Of a stretch of 64,000 nt of DNA, positions 10,597 through 20,938 are shown in pieces. The notes under the pieces were generated by a model, which searched no databases, was not told the DNA's origin, and worked only from the letters and a program-made list of their open reading frames with translations. Each line of letters starts with the position of its first letter. Positions within the stretch are counted from its first letter, which is position 1. Source of the stretch: Neoarius graeffei (Eukaryota; Chordata; Actinopteri; Siluriformes; Ariidae); assembly GCF_027579695.1 (NCBI RefSeq), contig NC_083575.1, positions 38,119,154 to 38,183,153 on the forward strand, read 5' to 3'. The position numbers were made by a program, and so were the translations under genes.

Positions 10597-10887
10597 TTTT
10601 CAAAGTAATAATTCAGAGCAAAATGAGAGCAGCGGAAGCGAGGGAAACGGGTCAGGGGCTGCATATGGCTTTTTCTGGACTGGATTCAGAAATCTGTTTC
10701 TGCCCAGTCACGTGACTTTTGCCAATGGTTTTATGAAGAGTGTGTGCATGGGTCCGTATGGGTCATATGATAATTCCATGTTATTTCATAGTTTTGATGT
10801 CTTCAGTATTGTTCTACAGTGTAAAAATAGTCCAAATACAGAAAAACCTAAACAGCAGGTGTGTCCAAACTTTTGACTGGTACTGTA

Positions 10888-11780
10888 TTTTACAGTGAAT
10901 TGTTGTGAAGCGAGTCCTAAAATACTGTGTGGCTATGACTGTGTGTTAAAGCCTAGGTGTATGTGATCAGTGAACCTAAACGTGACAGTCTCTCTGGTGG
11001 TCAGGTGTAGCCAGTGGCCATGTTTGGAGGCCACTCTGTGTTCCACAATGTGGAAAGCAATGCTGTTTCCACCACTGATGTGACACTTTAAATCTTCTTA
11101 TTCCGTGAGTAGATAATTTTGCTTTCTTCTAGAAATAAATTGATTTTTTTGCAGTGCTGTTTTTTTTTTTATCATATTTCCAACTAATTACATCACAGGT
11201 TGTGATATGATGCAGTCAAACTAAGAATCTGGTCTTCACTGAAGCTTGACAAAACAACAGCATGAGACTTTCTATTCTTTTAAAGCAATTCTGAGAATGT
11301 CAAATCAAAGTTTCACAAGAGAATAAGGGGGAATGGAGCTGACTAAACTGTAGAGTTTAGCTGTGGGTGTAGACCATGCGTCTTCAGACAAGGGCAAAAG
11401 TTGGCAAGCCCCACGTGTTTTTTTTTAAACAGTTAAACCAAAAGTTGTATTACAAGTTATAAAAAATGAGTGTGGGTTTTATCATAACTTTTAATCTTAA
11501 GACCAGATTTGGAGAAGACTGTCACGTCTGGCATGCGAACCAACCAAGAAGAATGGGAAGCTATTATTATATTTTTAAAGTGCAAGAAAGAGGGTATGGA
11601 GGTGAACTGATATCATTTAATTTTCTTTATGCCATAGCCAGTTTTGTTACTTGTGATAACGAAGAAACTTGTGAAAGCTAATAGTCTTGATGGCTTGGTG
11701 CTAGAAATGGCATTTCTTTGCCTTAAAACCAAAGAAAAAAAAATTCCTTGATACTGACAGGAGTTTATTTTATATAAGGT
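10888..11780. other. No gene recognised
   Basis: AT-rich sequence with short homopolymer runs (T at 11160-11170 and 11420-11430). A 71-codon frame at 11466-11681 has no recognisable domain and is not annotated. Confidence 0.5.
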
Positions 11781-11781
11781 A

Positions 11782-13386
11782 CAACCCCGATTCCAAAAAA
11801 GTTGGGACAAAGTACAAATTGTAAATAAAAATGGAATGCAATAATTTACAAATCTCAAAAACTGATATTGTATTCACAATAGAACATAGACAACATATCA
11901 AATGTCGAAAGTGAGACATTTTGAAATTTCATGCCAAATATTGGCTCATTTGAAATTTCATGACAGCAACACATCTCAAAAAAGTTGGGACAGGGGCAAT
12001 AAGAGGCTGGAAAAGTTCAAGGTACAAAAAAGGAACAGCTGGAGGACCAAATTGCAACTCATTAGGTCAATTGGCAATAGGTCATTAACATGACTGGGTA
12101 TAAAAAGAGCATCTTGGAGTGGCAGTGGCTCTCAGAAGTAAAGATGGGAAGAGGATCACCAATCCCCCTAATTCTGCGCCGACAAATAGTGGAGCAATAT
12201 CAGAAAGGAGTTCGACAGTGTAAAATTGCAAAGAGTTTGAACATATCATCATCTACAGTGCATAATATCATCAAAAGATTCAGAGAATCTGGAAGAATCT
12301 CTGTGCGTAAGGGTCAAGGCCGGAAAACCATACTGGGTGCCCGTGATCTTCGGGCCCTTAGACGGCACTGCATCACATACAGGCATGCTTCTGTATTGGA
12401 AATCACAAAATGGGCTCAGGAATATTTCCAGAGAACATTATATGTGAACACAATTCACCGTGCCATCCGCCGTTGCCAACTAAAACTCTATAGTTCAAAG
12501 AAGAAGCCGTATCTAAACATGATCCAGAAGCACAGACGTCTTCTCTGGGCCAAGGCTCATTTAAAATGGACTGTGGCAAAGTGGAAAACTGTTCTGTGGT
12601 CAGACAAATCAAAATTTGAAGTTCTTTATGGAAATCAGGGACGTCGTGTCATTCGGACTAAAGAGGAGAAGGACGACCCAAGTTGTTATCAGCGCTCAGT
12701 TCAGAAGCCTGCATCTCTGATGGTATGGGGTTGCATTAGTGCATGTGGTATGGGCAGCTTACACATCTGGAAAGACACCATCAATGCTGAAAGGTATATC
12801 CAGGTTCTAGAGCAACATATGCTCCCATCCCGACGGCGTCTCTTTCAGGGAAGACCTTGCATTTTCCAACATGACAATGCCAAACCACATACTGCATCAA
12901 TTACAGCATCATGGCTGCGTAGAAGAAGGGTCCGGGTACTGAACTGGCCAGCCTGCAGTCCAGATCTTTCACCCATAGAAAACATTTGGCGCATCATAAA
13001 ATGGAAGATACGACAAAAAAGACCTAAGACAGTTGAGCAACTAGAATCCTACATTAGACAAGAATGGGTTAACATTCCTATCCCTAAACTTGAGCAACTT
13101 GTCTCCTCAGTCCCCAGACGTTTACAGACTGTTGTAAAGAGAAAAGGGGATGTCTCACAGTGGTAAACATGGCCTTGTCCCAACTTTTTTGAGATGTGTT
13201 GTTGTCATGAAATTTAAAATCACTTAATTTTTCTTTTTAAATTATATATTTTCTCAGTTTAAACATCTGGTATGTCATTTATGTTCTATTCTGAATAAAA
13301 TATGGAATTTTGAAACTTCCACATCATTGCGTTCCATTTTTATTTACAATTTGTACTTTGTCCCAACTTTTTTGGAATCGGGGTTG
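11782..13386 (+). mobile_element. Tc1-like transposon (DD34E), apparently intact
   Basis: The left end CAACCCCGATTCCAAAAAAG and its inverse at the right end are flanked by TA at 11780-11781 and 13387-13388. The two ends match almost base for base for about 65 bp. A second inner repeat (CTCAAAAAAGTTGGGACAG near 11976 and its inverse near 13174) gives the IR/DR architecture known for Tc1-like elements of vertebrates. The transposase frame between them is uninterrupted. A degraded relative is at 35615-37164. Confidence 0.93.
12144..13166 (+). CDS. Tc1 transposase, full-length open frame, 340 residues
   Basis: This would bind the element's terminal repeats and catalyse cut-and-paste transposition at TA sites in the nucleus. 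I chose the ATG at 12144 ([20 protein letters not shown]), which gives 340 residues, the usual Tc1 length. The frame is open 18 codons further upstream to an ATG at 12090, but that part has no family character. An N-terminal HTH pair covers residues 8-110, with [18 protein letters not shown] as the first recognition helix region and an RKTILG-type linker near 60. The catalytic triad is D154 (LWSDKSKF), D244 (FQHDNAKPH) and E279 (SPIENIW), with 34 residues between D244 and E279. K155 replaces the usual Glu after D154, which is not a catalytic position. No stop or frameshift is seen, unlike every other transposase in the window, so this copy is either young or by chance undamaged. Confidence 0.88.
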   Translation: MGRGSPIPLILRRQIVEQYQKGVRQCKIAKSLNISSSTVHNIIKRFRESGRISVRKGQGRKTILGARDLRALRRHCITYRHASVLEITKWAQEYFQRTLYVNTIHRAIRRCQLKLYSSKKKPYLNMIQKHRRLLWAKAHLKWTVAKWKTVLWSDKSKFEVLYGNQGRRVIRTKEEKDDPSCYQRSVQKPASLMVWGCISACGMGSLHIWKDTINAERYIQVLEQHMLPSRRRLFQGRPCIFQHDNAKPHTASITASWLRRRRVRVLNWPACSPDLSPIENIWRIIKWKIRQKRPKTVEQLESYIRQEWVNIPIPKLEQLVSSVPRRLQTVVKRKGDVSQW

Positions 13387-13399
13387 TATGTTTGATTAT

Positions 13400-13773
13400 A
13401 GGGTGGCACGGTGGTGTAGTGGTTAGCGTTGTCGCCTCACAGCAAGAAGGTCCGGGTTCGAGCCCCGTGGCCAGCGAGGGCCTTTCTGTGTGGAGTTTGC
13501 ATGTTCTCCCCGTGTCCGCGTGGGTTTCCTCCGGGTGCTCCGGTTTCCCCCACAGTCCAAAGACATGCAGGTTAGGTTAACTGGTGACTATAAATTGACC
13601 GTAGGTGTGAATGTGAGTGTGAATGGTTGTCTGTGTCTATGTGTCAGCCCTGTGATGACCTGGCAACTTGTCCAGGGTGTACCCCGCCTTTCGCCCATAT
13701 TCAGCTGGGATAGGCTCCAGCTTGCCTGCGACCCTGTAGAACAGGATAAAGCGGCTAGAGATGATGAGATGAG
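13400..13773 (+). mobile_element. tRNA-headed SINE, copy b, full length
   Basis: It is flanked by the 12-bp duplication ATGTTTGATTAT (13388-13399 and 13774-13785). The head has pol III-like boxes: TGGTGTAGTGGTTAGC (A-box region) and GGTTCGAGCCC (B box, about 13456). The tail ends GGATAAAGCGGCTAGAGATG and a GATGA run. It landed next to the right end of the Tc1 element. Confidence 0.9.
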
Positions 13774-14088
13774 ATGTTTGATTATTAATTTGTTCATATT
13801 TGTACCCATATACTGTGTACAGATTGTTTGTTTTTCTTTTAAAATAAAACTTCCCTGGGCACTGCCATCTTACTTTCTCTGAGGTTCAAATAAATATTGT
13901 GCTCTGAGTACAAATTACATGAGAGAATCTGAGATTGTTACATATTTTACACACCACAAGACTTATTGAGGCTGAGATCTAGTGGATACATCTCTTCTAC
14001 ATTGTTGTCAACAAGCTTGAAGATGCCCAAGTGTCAAGCATTTGGATGTAAAAATGAGTTAAAACGTCACAAAGGGAAATAATTTTTT

Positions 14089-14442
14089 CCATCCATCCAT
14101 TATCTGTAACTGCTTATCCTGTACAGGGTCGTGGGCAAGCTGGAGCATATCCCAGGTGACTATGGGCAAGAGACGGGGTACACCCTAGACAAGTCGCCAG
14201 ATTATTGCAGGGCTGACACGTACAACCATTCACACTCACATTCACACCTACGGTCAATTTAGAGCCACCAATTAACCTAACCTGCATGTCTTTGGACTGT
14301 GGGGGAAACCGGAGCACCCAGAGAAAACCCACGTGGACATGCAAACTCCACACAGAAAGGCCCCCGTCAGCCACTGGGGCTCAAACCCAGGACCTTCTTG
14401 CTGTGAGGCGACAGTGCTAACCACTACACCACCGTGTCGCCC
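14089..14442 (-). mobile_element. tRNA-headed SINE, copy c
   Basis: Same family in reverse, with the tail CCATCCATCC at the left and the head ending at 14442. The flanks GAAATAATTTTTT and GAAATTGTTTTTT look like a 13-bp duplication with two changes, so this copy is older than copy b. Confidence 0.88.
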
Positions 14443-14455
14443 GAAATTGTTTTTT

Positions 14456-14997
14456 GCCATCCCCAATTCTATAAAAGATATTACTTTGAAGGAGCAACCA
14501 GCAAATTGGCTGCATTTCATCACTTCTGGTTTCACTGGAATCACTGTCACCGTTTGTTTCTTCCTCCCCGGGCTCATATTCTGGTTTTAACATATACAGT
14601 TGACTTGCTTTTTGTTCAGGCACATTTTCCATGTTTGCACAGAAAAACTACAAAAAGAAAAAAAAAACAGAAAATGTATGAGTCAATGGCTCTGTGTTAC
14701 TGAGGCAAATGGTGTACTAGTGTGCTGGTTACATCACAAGCGGATATCTGGTTTCAGTGCAAATGGCCACACCCAGGTAACCCTAGTTTTAGCAATATCG
14801 TAACTTTTAGAATGGATAAATTGTTGTTAAAAAGTTTTATTTTTAATTAAAGTGTGTGGGGGACACATTAAGGCACTTGCCGTGATTCGTAACCATTGTT
14901 TATTTTTTGGATTTTGCTCTAAAGGTGTGCAAATCTTTACACTCAACCCTGAGAAGCAATACTTGAGGGTTCAGTCTTTTTTTTTTTTTGAGTGTTA
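14456..14997. other. No gene recognised
   Basis: A/T-rich spacer with an A-run near 14656. No supported coding or repeat structure. Confidence 0.5.
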
Positions 14998-15010
14998 ATG
15001 ACAGATATGG

Positions 15011-15385
15011 AGTGGCACAGTGGTGTAGTGGTTAGCACTGTCGCCTCACAGCAAGAAGGTTCTGGGTTCGAGCCCAGTGGCCGACGAGGGCCTTTCTGTG
15101 TGGAGTTTTCATGTTCTCCCCGAGTCTGTGAGGGTTTCCTCCGGGTGCTCCGGTTTCCCCCACAGTCCAAAGACATGCAGGTTAGGCTAATTGGTGGCTC
15201 AAATTGACCATGAGTGTGAATGGTTGTTTGTCTCTGTGTCAGCCCTGCAATGATCTGGCGACTTGTCCAGGGTGTACTCCGCCTCTCGCCCATAGTCAGC
15301 TGGGATAGGCTCCTGTGACCCTGCACAGGATAAATGTTCCCATGACCCTGCATAGGATAAGCGGTTACAGATAATGGATGGATGG
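15011..15385 (+). mobile_element. tRNA-headed SINE, copy d
   Basis: Flanked by the exact 13-bp repeat ATGACAGATATGG (14998-15010 and 15386-15398). It has a B-box-like GGTTCGAGCCC near 15064 and a GGATGGATGGATG tail. A short tandem duplication of CCTGCA(C/T)AGGATAA occurs near the 3' end (about 15318-15360). Confidence 0.88.
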
Positions 15386-15398
15386 ATGACAGATATGG

Positions 15399-16823
15399 TT
15401 TTGAAACACATTTGATACAATATAGTACCTCATCATAGATTTTTTCAGCTCTATTCTACATTACACACAAACCCAGAGCCAACATCATTGTCCACGCCAA
15501 TCATACAATACACTAATTTTGCCTATGATTGCATTTCTCCTTTTGAATACCATACTACCATGATTCTATGTGACTCAGTGAGGTATTAGATTAAAAAAAA
15601 ATACACTTTATTTGCATGTGATATTCTATCCAATCTCAGTATGAAGTGTAGTATTAACAGACTGTACTGTCTGTTCTAGTAGACAACAAACAATCTCAGT
15701 TCTCAATTGCCTTAATAAATCCTCGAACTCTAGTCACGCATATGGATGCAGTCTTTAACCTTGCTGTGAGAGGATTATGCGATTTCTGCCATGAAATTAC
15801 TCATGAGTTTGAATACAACTAAAGCACGCAAATGTGCTGACGTGATCTATTAAACAGTGGGGAAAAAAAGCAGTTAGTCATAAAATGAAATTAGGTAAAA
15901 ATACAAATGTCAGCAGTCCTTGTGAAGAATAACCATATATGAATATCACACAAACAGCTGAACTCTGGAAACCCACACCAGCCCTAATCAGAGGTGTTTA
16001 CGAAAATGTACATTCTTACACATACGTCAAAGGACATAAAAAATGTCAGCAGGCATATTGTTCTGCAACTTCAAGACATGAGAGAAGTGTGACTCAACAG
16101 GGATGGGGTTAAGTGTACCAGGGCTTCAGTCTCCAAACAGCTCAAACCACATGCACAGTCATGGCTCAGAGACCACTGCATGACATCAGTGGAGCTCATG
16201 CATGCAAACATAGAAAATCCAGGGTGAGAATGAGAGCAAAGGTTATCTAGATTAAAAAAAAAAAAAACATGCACGCCTTCCTGTCTTCTGAGGCACTTTC
16301 CCTGACGTAATTATTAATGCAGCTAATTAATGTCATGTCCACAACTAAGCCTAAGCCTAACCTTAACATGACATAACCAAATGGTTTCCTTTTATGTTTT
16401 TTGTCTGTTTGTTTGTTTTAAATAAAAGTCACAACTTTTATTTAAGGGGACATGCCATGAAAAACTCACTTTTACAGTGCTTGTGCACATACATTTGGGA
16501 ATCTGGAGTGCTTATTAACCCACTCAAAATAAAACAACCCAGTCAGTCTACAACCCAGTCAGAACACGCAACAAAACTGTTTCTAAAAGAGGGATCAATA
16601 CCAACTGTCCATGGCAAAACTGCAGATGAAGGAAATGTAGTGCTATGTGTTCCTTTGGCTGTTTAGCACTAGCTAATGCTAACAGCTGGGGTACTAGTTG
16701 TATGCTAATTTTCTAGAAAGTTATTGCACTTACTTAGTTTGTTAGTTGAAGGTTTGTAAGATAAACTTCATCAACTCTCAAATAACGCGAGTATAAAATT
16801 AGAGAATAGGTGTATGACTGAGG
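15399..16823. other. No gene recognised
   Basis: AT-rich intergenic sequence with an A-run at 16254-16266. The stretch at 16437-16475 (GGGGACATGCCATGAAAAAC) resembles a dispersed fish repeat but has no clear ends. Confidence 0.5.
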
Positions 16824-17149
16824 TCACTCATTGGCCAAGTCCCAAACTGCACCATGCTCCCTAGACAAGTGCACTACAAAGAGTATGAGATAATGGTTTG
16901 TATGCCCTATGTAGTGCGCTCTGTGCTCAGCATGTAACTGTCGGCTCCATATGGAGAGTTGAAAGTCAGACTTGGAAGATGCTCTGGACACTTACATACA
17001 GTAATGCTTTTATGGCTGAGGACTACAGTTGACTTGCTGACTTTAGGACTGCAGTGGTCATGAACAGTTTTGCACTCAAGTTTCCATCAATGAAAAGTTA
17101 CAACATCAACGAAACTGACTTCATGTTAAAACTGTTAATGTTATAGTCA

Positions 17150-17385
17150 TGTTGTCTGTTGTTGCCCAAATGAGGATGGGTTCCCTTTTGAGTCTGGTTC
17201 CTCTCGAGGGTTCTTCCTCATGTCGTCTGAGGGAGTTTTTCCTTGCCACCGTCGCCACAGGCTTCTCATTGGGGATAGATTAGGGATAAAATTAGCTCAT
17301 GTTTTAAGTTGTTCAAATTCTGTAAAGCTGCTTTGTGACAATGTTTATTGTTAAAAGCGCTATACAAATAAACTTGACTTGACTA
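17150..17385 (+). repeat. Dispersed repeat, probable non-LTR retrotransposon 3' tail
   Basis: A block with CCTCTCGAGGGTTCTTCCTC, GAGTTTTTCCTTGCCACCGT and AAAGCTGCTTTGTGACAATG ends AAGCGCTATACAAATAAACT followed by TTGACTTGAC. The end with a short direct repeat looks like a LINE tail. The same final motif recurs in degenerate form near 39415-39450. Confidence 0.6.
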
Positions 17386-18167
17386 ACTGTTTGGGAATTG
17401 TTTGGGAACTGGTGTGCCAGTTAAAACTATACGGCCTTTCAATTTCATAAAATTGCTGAAATTTAGTTCCATCTGAAATTTGGTCATTGTGATGCATGTT
17501 TATTTCTGTAATATCTCAAACAATATCAGGACATTCTATGGCTGGGAAGTTATTTAATTTCAGGGGATTCCTGAGCAAATAATGTGCATGAAATTGCTCG
17601 CCTCACGCAGTCAAGCAGACAGAGGAAGTCCAGTGTGTGCATGCACAGGTTTACCTTCTTCTTCTTCTTTTCCTTCTTCTTTTGGGTTTTACGACAGGTA
17701 GCATCCAGTGTTGCATTACTGCCACCTACAGGTTTACCTTGACCATGCACTGACTAACATCATTCTGTCGCTAAATGAACAGCTGATCACACCAAGGTGC
17801 TCGACGAGCACTTTTCACATTTCATTCGCAAACTCACGTCCTCCATTTTTCTCTCCTGTTTCAATTTCGTATCCCACAATGCATTGCGTGAATGGGGAAA
17901 GCCCACCACGTGATGCATGACGTAGTATCTTGTATTGCATCACGGTGAAGCAAGAAAAAATAACGGAAAATTTCGGGCCATGTGGCCTGAACAATTCATT
18001 AATTGTTCTATTTTTTTAAAAAAACAACTAATAAAATTGGAAGTCTGTGATTTGAATTCAGTAGCTTTCGGTCCACTAAGCACAAATAATTGGGTTTCAG
18101 GGAAAAATTCTTTTTATGACCTACACTTGAAAAATCTGAAAAGCAGTCTACCTTTAAAATAGAAATG

Positions 18168-18268
18168 CTCCGTCAAAATGTAATAATTCTCTATAATTTT
18201 TCGGTTATATAGCCAGTTAAAGGTCCTATAACTGATAAATTATTGAGAATTATTACATTTTGATGGAG
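18168..18268. repeat. Imperfect palindrome
   Basis: CTCCGTCAAAATGTAATAAT at the left pairs with ATTATTACATTTTGATGGAG at the right. Weaker pairing extends inward to about 40 bp per arm. Confidence 0.85.
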
Positions 18269-18325
18269 TATTTATGTATTCCCGCCACAGCTTTTGGACT
18301 TCAGTCTTTAGTGGCTGATTAAACA

Positions 18326-18400
18326 CTCCTTCAAAATATAAAAATTCTCAGTAATTTATCAGACTAATAAATGATTAAGAACTATTACATTTTGATGGAG
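18326..18400. repeat. Second copy of the palindrome, more degenerate
   Basis: CTCCTTCAAAATATAAAAAT at the left and ACTATTACATTTTGATGGAG at the right, the same family as 18168-18268 and 58 bp away. Confidence 0.75.
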
Positions 18401-18550
18401 TTCTGTTTTTTACACAACTTTTATCCTTGAGCCTTTTAGCTTTAGCCTTTAAGCCTTTAGCCTTTTATCCTTTAGTGGTCACACTAAATGCTCTTTGGAG
18501 TGTACTTGTCTAAGGAGCATAGTGCAATTTGGAACTCAGCCAGTGAGTGA

Positions 18551-18958
18551 GAGAGCTTCACTTAACTAACATCCAACTAACATCCAACTCTGTTATCCAC
18601 ACTCATGGACTCGATCAGAGCTGAGATATTTAAATATTTAAACTTAAACACCAAACCCACAAAATTTGAAAGGTACTCCCATAAAATCAGCCTGTTTTCG
18701 CTCAAGGGTTGTTGTTGTTGTTGTTTTTTAATATATCATGCTAAATCAGCATGAGAGAAAAGAACTGAGACGTTTTTTTCAGTAAAAAAAAAAAAACTTG
18801 CAAAATTTACAAAAGCATCTCAAGGAATAATAGAACATAATTGTAATGTGTATACCATGGGACCATTAAAAAAATTGTACACAAGATCAAAACTCTTAGA
18901 TATTCCTTTCCTTTTGGGGATGTTTGGTCTCAACCAACATATAAAACCATGCCCATGC

Positions 18959-18960
<2 letters not shown>
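18551..18960. other. No gene recognised
   Basis: AT-rich spacer with a TTG run near 18712 and an A-run near 18784. Confidence 0.5.

Positions 18961-18998
<38 letters not shown>
18961..18998. repeat. (AC)n microsatellite, about 19 units
   Basis: A pure dinucleotide run, visible by eye. Confidence 0.95.
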
Positions 18999-18999
18999 T

Positions 19000-19851
19000 G
19001 TTCAAACATTGGTTTTGATTCACAGTTGAATGGTTCAACCCAGGTAATAAAAATTATTATACATCCAGGACACTTTTCCGATGGAATAAAAATGTGTTCT
19101 ATTCCCTTCTAGCACGTTTCATTCATTTGGTTTGATAGCATGCAATATTGTTAGCATATCGCTTATCCTATGTGTATTGGTTCAGGATTCTAACCTGAGA
19201 ACATACACTCTGGATGGGACTCCAGTCTATCACATCACAGACTTTACATAATCTTTTTTCTTATTTCATTTACTCACTTGGGATGACTTGTTAAACTTGT
19301 TAGCTAAAAGTAAAATACAGCTACAGCTGCAAACTATCTGGGTATAGCTTTTCTTGTTTTGTTGTTGAGTATGAGTTTCTGAGTTTAAAAAAAAAAATCA
19401 TAATAAAACTGAAAAAAGTTTGTTCTTTTTCTTTGGGATCTGAGGGCCCTTGTTCCATCCGAACTCCACTCTGGACTCTGCTTTCCTGCAGCAGGTGAAC
19501 TGAGGTCAGTGCATGGCTGTGGTCCAGCTCTCGTACCCCTCCACTGTGTCCACACATCTCAAGCCTTGAGCTCCCAAACCAAGCAATTAGAGACTTCAAA
19601 GGTACAAGCCAGTAACCGTTCCTGTGTCCTTGTTTTCAAAGCCTTGCTCTTTAATAGTGCCCTTGGTGTGCTGTTTCTCAGACACAGTACATGTTACAGA
19701 CGTGCACACTCTGTTACCGCCCTGTAGATCAAAGATCAGTCAGGTTAAATCTCTCTGTGTGGACTAGTTACAATTTGTTTGATTTTGCTGTGTGTGAGCC
19801 ATTGTGACCATGACTCATGCAAAAAAGCAAACAATGTGAGACCGACACAGA
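19000..19851. other. No gene recognised
   Basis: Unique-looking sequence without a supported frame. A 92-codon minus-strand frame at 19321-19599 has no domain features and is not called. Confidence 0.5.
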
Positions 19852-19852
19852 C

Positions 19853-19914
<62 letters not shown>
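19852..19914. repeat. (GATA)n microsatellite, about 15 units
   Basis: A pure tetranucleotide run. Confidence 0.95.
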
Positions 19915-19915
<1 letters not shown>

Positions 19916-19982
19916 CTGAACAGTAGGTGTAGTCCAACATTAAAGGGGAACTGAAGGCAAATTTTTTTATCATCAAAATTCT

Positions 19983-20352
19983 CATCTCATCATCTCTAGC
20001 CGCTTTATCCTTCTACAGGGTCGCAGGCAAGCTGGAGCCTATCCCAGCTGACTATGGGCGAAAGGCGGGGTACACCCTGGACAAGTCGCCAGGTCATCAC
20101 AGGGCTGACACATAGACACAGACAACCATTCACACTCACATTCACACCTACGGTCAATTTAGAGTCACCAGTTAACCTAACCTGCATGTCTTTGGACTGT
20201 GGGGGAAACCGGAGCACCCGGAGGAAACCCACGCGGACACGGGGAGAACATGCAAACTCCGCACAGAAAGGCCCTCGCCGGCCCCGGGGCTCGAACCCAG
20301 GACCTTCTTGCTGTGAGGCGACAGCGCTAACCACTACACCACCGTGCCGCCC
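19983..20352 (-). mobile_element. tRNA-headed SINE, copy e, full length
   Basis: Flanked by the exact 13-bp duplication TCATCAAAATTCT (19970-19982 and 20353-20365). Same family as copy b, reversed. The exact duplication and close match mark it as a recent insertion into the surrounding element. Confidence 0.92.
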
Positions 20353-20553
20353 TCATCAAAATTCTATTTATCTCATTTTATTAAATATAGGAATACATTT
20401 CTGACAGCTATTCTGTCACTGCTATGGACCCTTTTCACGTGACGTCACGACAAACGCGGCTGCCATTTTGGACGTGTACTACCAGTAGTTTACCACAGCC
20501 AGCATTGAGGAACGGCAGCAAAGAAAGTGTTTATTTTCAGCAAGACTTCCATC

Positions 20554-20701
20554 ATGCCACTATGTTGTTGTGCACCTGGATGTAGTAACCATCAACAAAC
20601 AAGGCAAGGGTTATCATTTTATCGGATCCTGGTAGATGCTGACCGACGGAGAAGATGGATAGCGGCATACCAACGCTTGTGTAGTGACCACTTTGTTGGA
20701 G
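20554..20701 (+). pseudogene. THAP zinc-finger exon, internally shortened
   Basis: The frame starts MPLCCCAPGCSNHQQTRQG at 20554, the typical N-terminus of a THAP domain, a C2CH zinc finger that binds DNA and is used by many transposases. It continues GLSFYRILVDADRRRRWIAA and ends LCSDHFVGG, the final C-x2-H of the finger. Compared with usual THAP domains the segment between the conserved Trp and the final Cys is about 15 residues too short, so the finger is probably broken. GTAAGA directly after the exon (GT at 20702-20703) looks like a splice donor, as if this were exon 1 of a transposase gene whose other exons are lost. Read-through ends at TAG 20758-20760 inside the palindrome. No host gene is implied. 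Confidence 0.6.
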
Positions 20702-20756
20702 GTAAGACGAATAAAATTAGCCAGAAAAGGCATTACATTGCTGTTAACATTCCATT

Positions 20757-20938
20757 CTAGTTTACTGTAATTATGATCTGGCAGCTATTTACACCGGATC
20801 CAGTGTAAATAGCCGCCGGAGCCAACGTCCGAGGTTCCAGAGCGCGCTCGCTCGCGGCCCGGCCGGACGTTGGCTCCGGAAGCTATTTACACTGGATCCG
20901 GTGTAAATAGCTGCCAGATCATAATTACAGTAAACTAG
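20757..20938. repeat. Near-perfect palindrome, two 75-bp arms
   Basis: The left arm 20757-20831 and the right arm 20864-20938 are reverse complements with two mismatches, separated by a 32-bp G/C-rich loop (AGAGCGCGCTCGCTCGCGGC inside). Each arm has its own inner inverted pair, TATTTACACC and GTGTAAATA around GGATCC. Confidence 0.95.

Larger units (their letters stand above)
10090..10771. mobile_element. Insertion inside the TA-flanked element, unclassified
   Basis: This segment is absent from the sister copy. It holds a large imperfect hairpin (10097-10199) and a perfect 12-bp inverted pair, TATCATATGACC at 10206-10217 and GGTCATATGATA at 10761-10772. ATAAT is present at both junctions and may be the target duplication. 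A 55-codon minus-strand frame lies inside. It is probably a shortened DNA transposon of its own family. Confidence 0.65.
9671..10885. mobile_element. TA-flanked non-autonomous Tc1/mariner-like element, with a nested insertion
   Basis: The ends are CAGTACCAGTCAAAAGTTTG and the inverse ending TTTTGACTGGTACTG, each next to TA (9669-9670 and 10886-10887). A sister copy lies at 49328-50252. Aligning the two shows shared sequence up to CCACATAAT (10089) and again from ATTCCATG (10773). The 680 bp between are extra in this copy and are described separately. No transposase frame is present. Confidence 0.85.
16824..18550. mobile_element. DNA transposon-like element with about 60-bp terminal inverted repeats
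   Basis: The left terminus TCACTCATTGGCCAAGTCCC and the reverse complement of the right terminus TCACTCACTGGCTGAGTTCC match for about 60 bp with roughly ten differences, through a shared TAGACAAGT block. No transposase frame is left inside. The interior holds a LINE-like tail (17150-17385), a CTT run near 17656 and two palindromes. No clean target duplication is visible. hAT-like is one possibility, but the superfamily is not resolved. Confidence 0.65.

Noticed and set aside
13400-13480. tRNA-like head of the SINE considered as a functional tRNA gene
   Set aside because: Only A and B box-like motifs are present; no cloverleaf with anticodon arm could be drawn, and the same sequence recurs nine times with a SINE body.
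20841-20860. GCGCGCTCGCTCGC in the palindrome loop resembles the Rep-binding repeats of parvovirus termini
   Set aside because: A short G/C-rich repeat in a transposon palindrome. No viral coding sequence or matching terminal structure is nearby, so coincidence is likelier.
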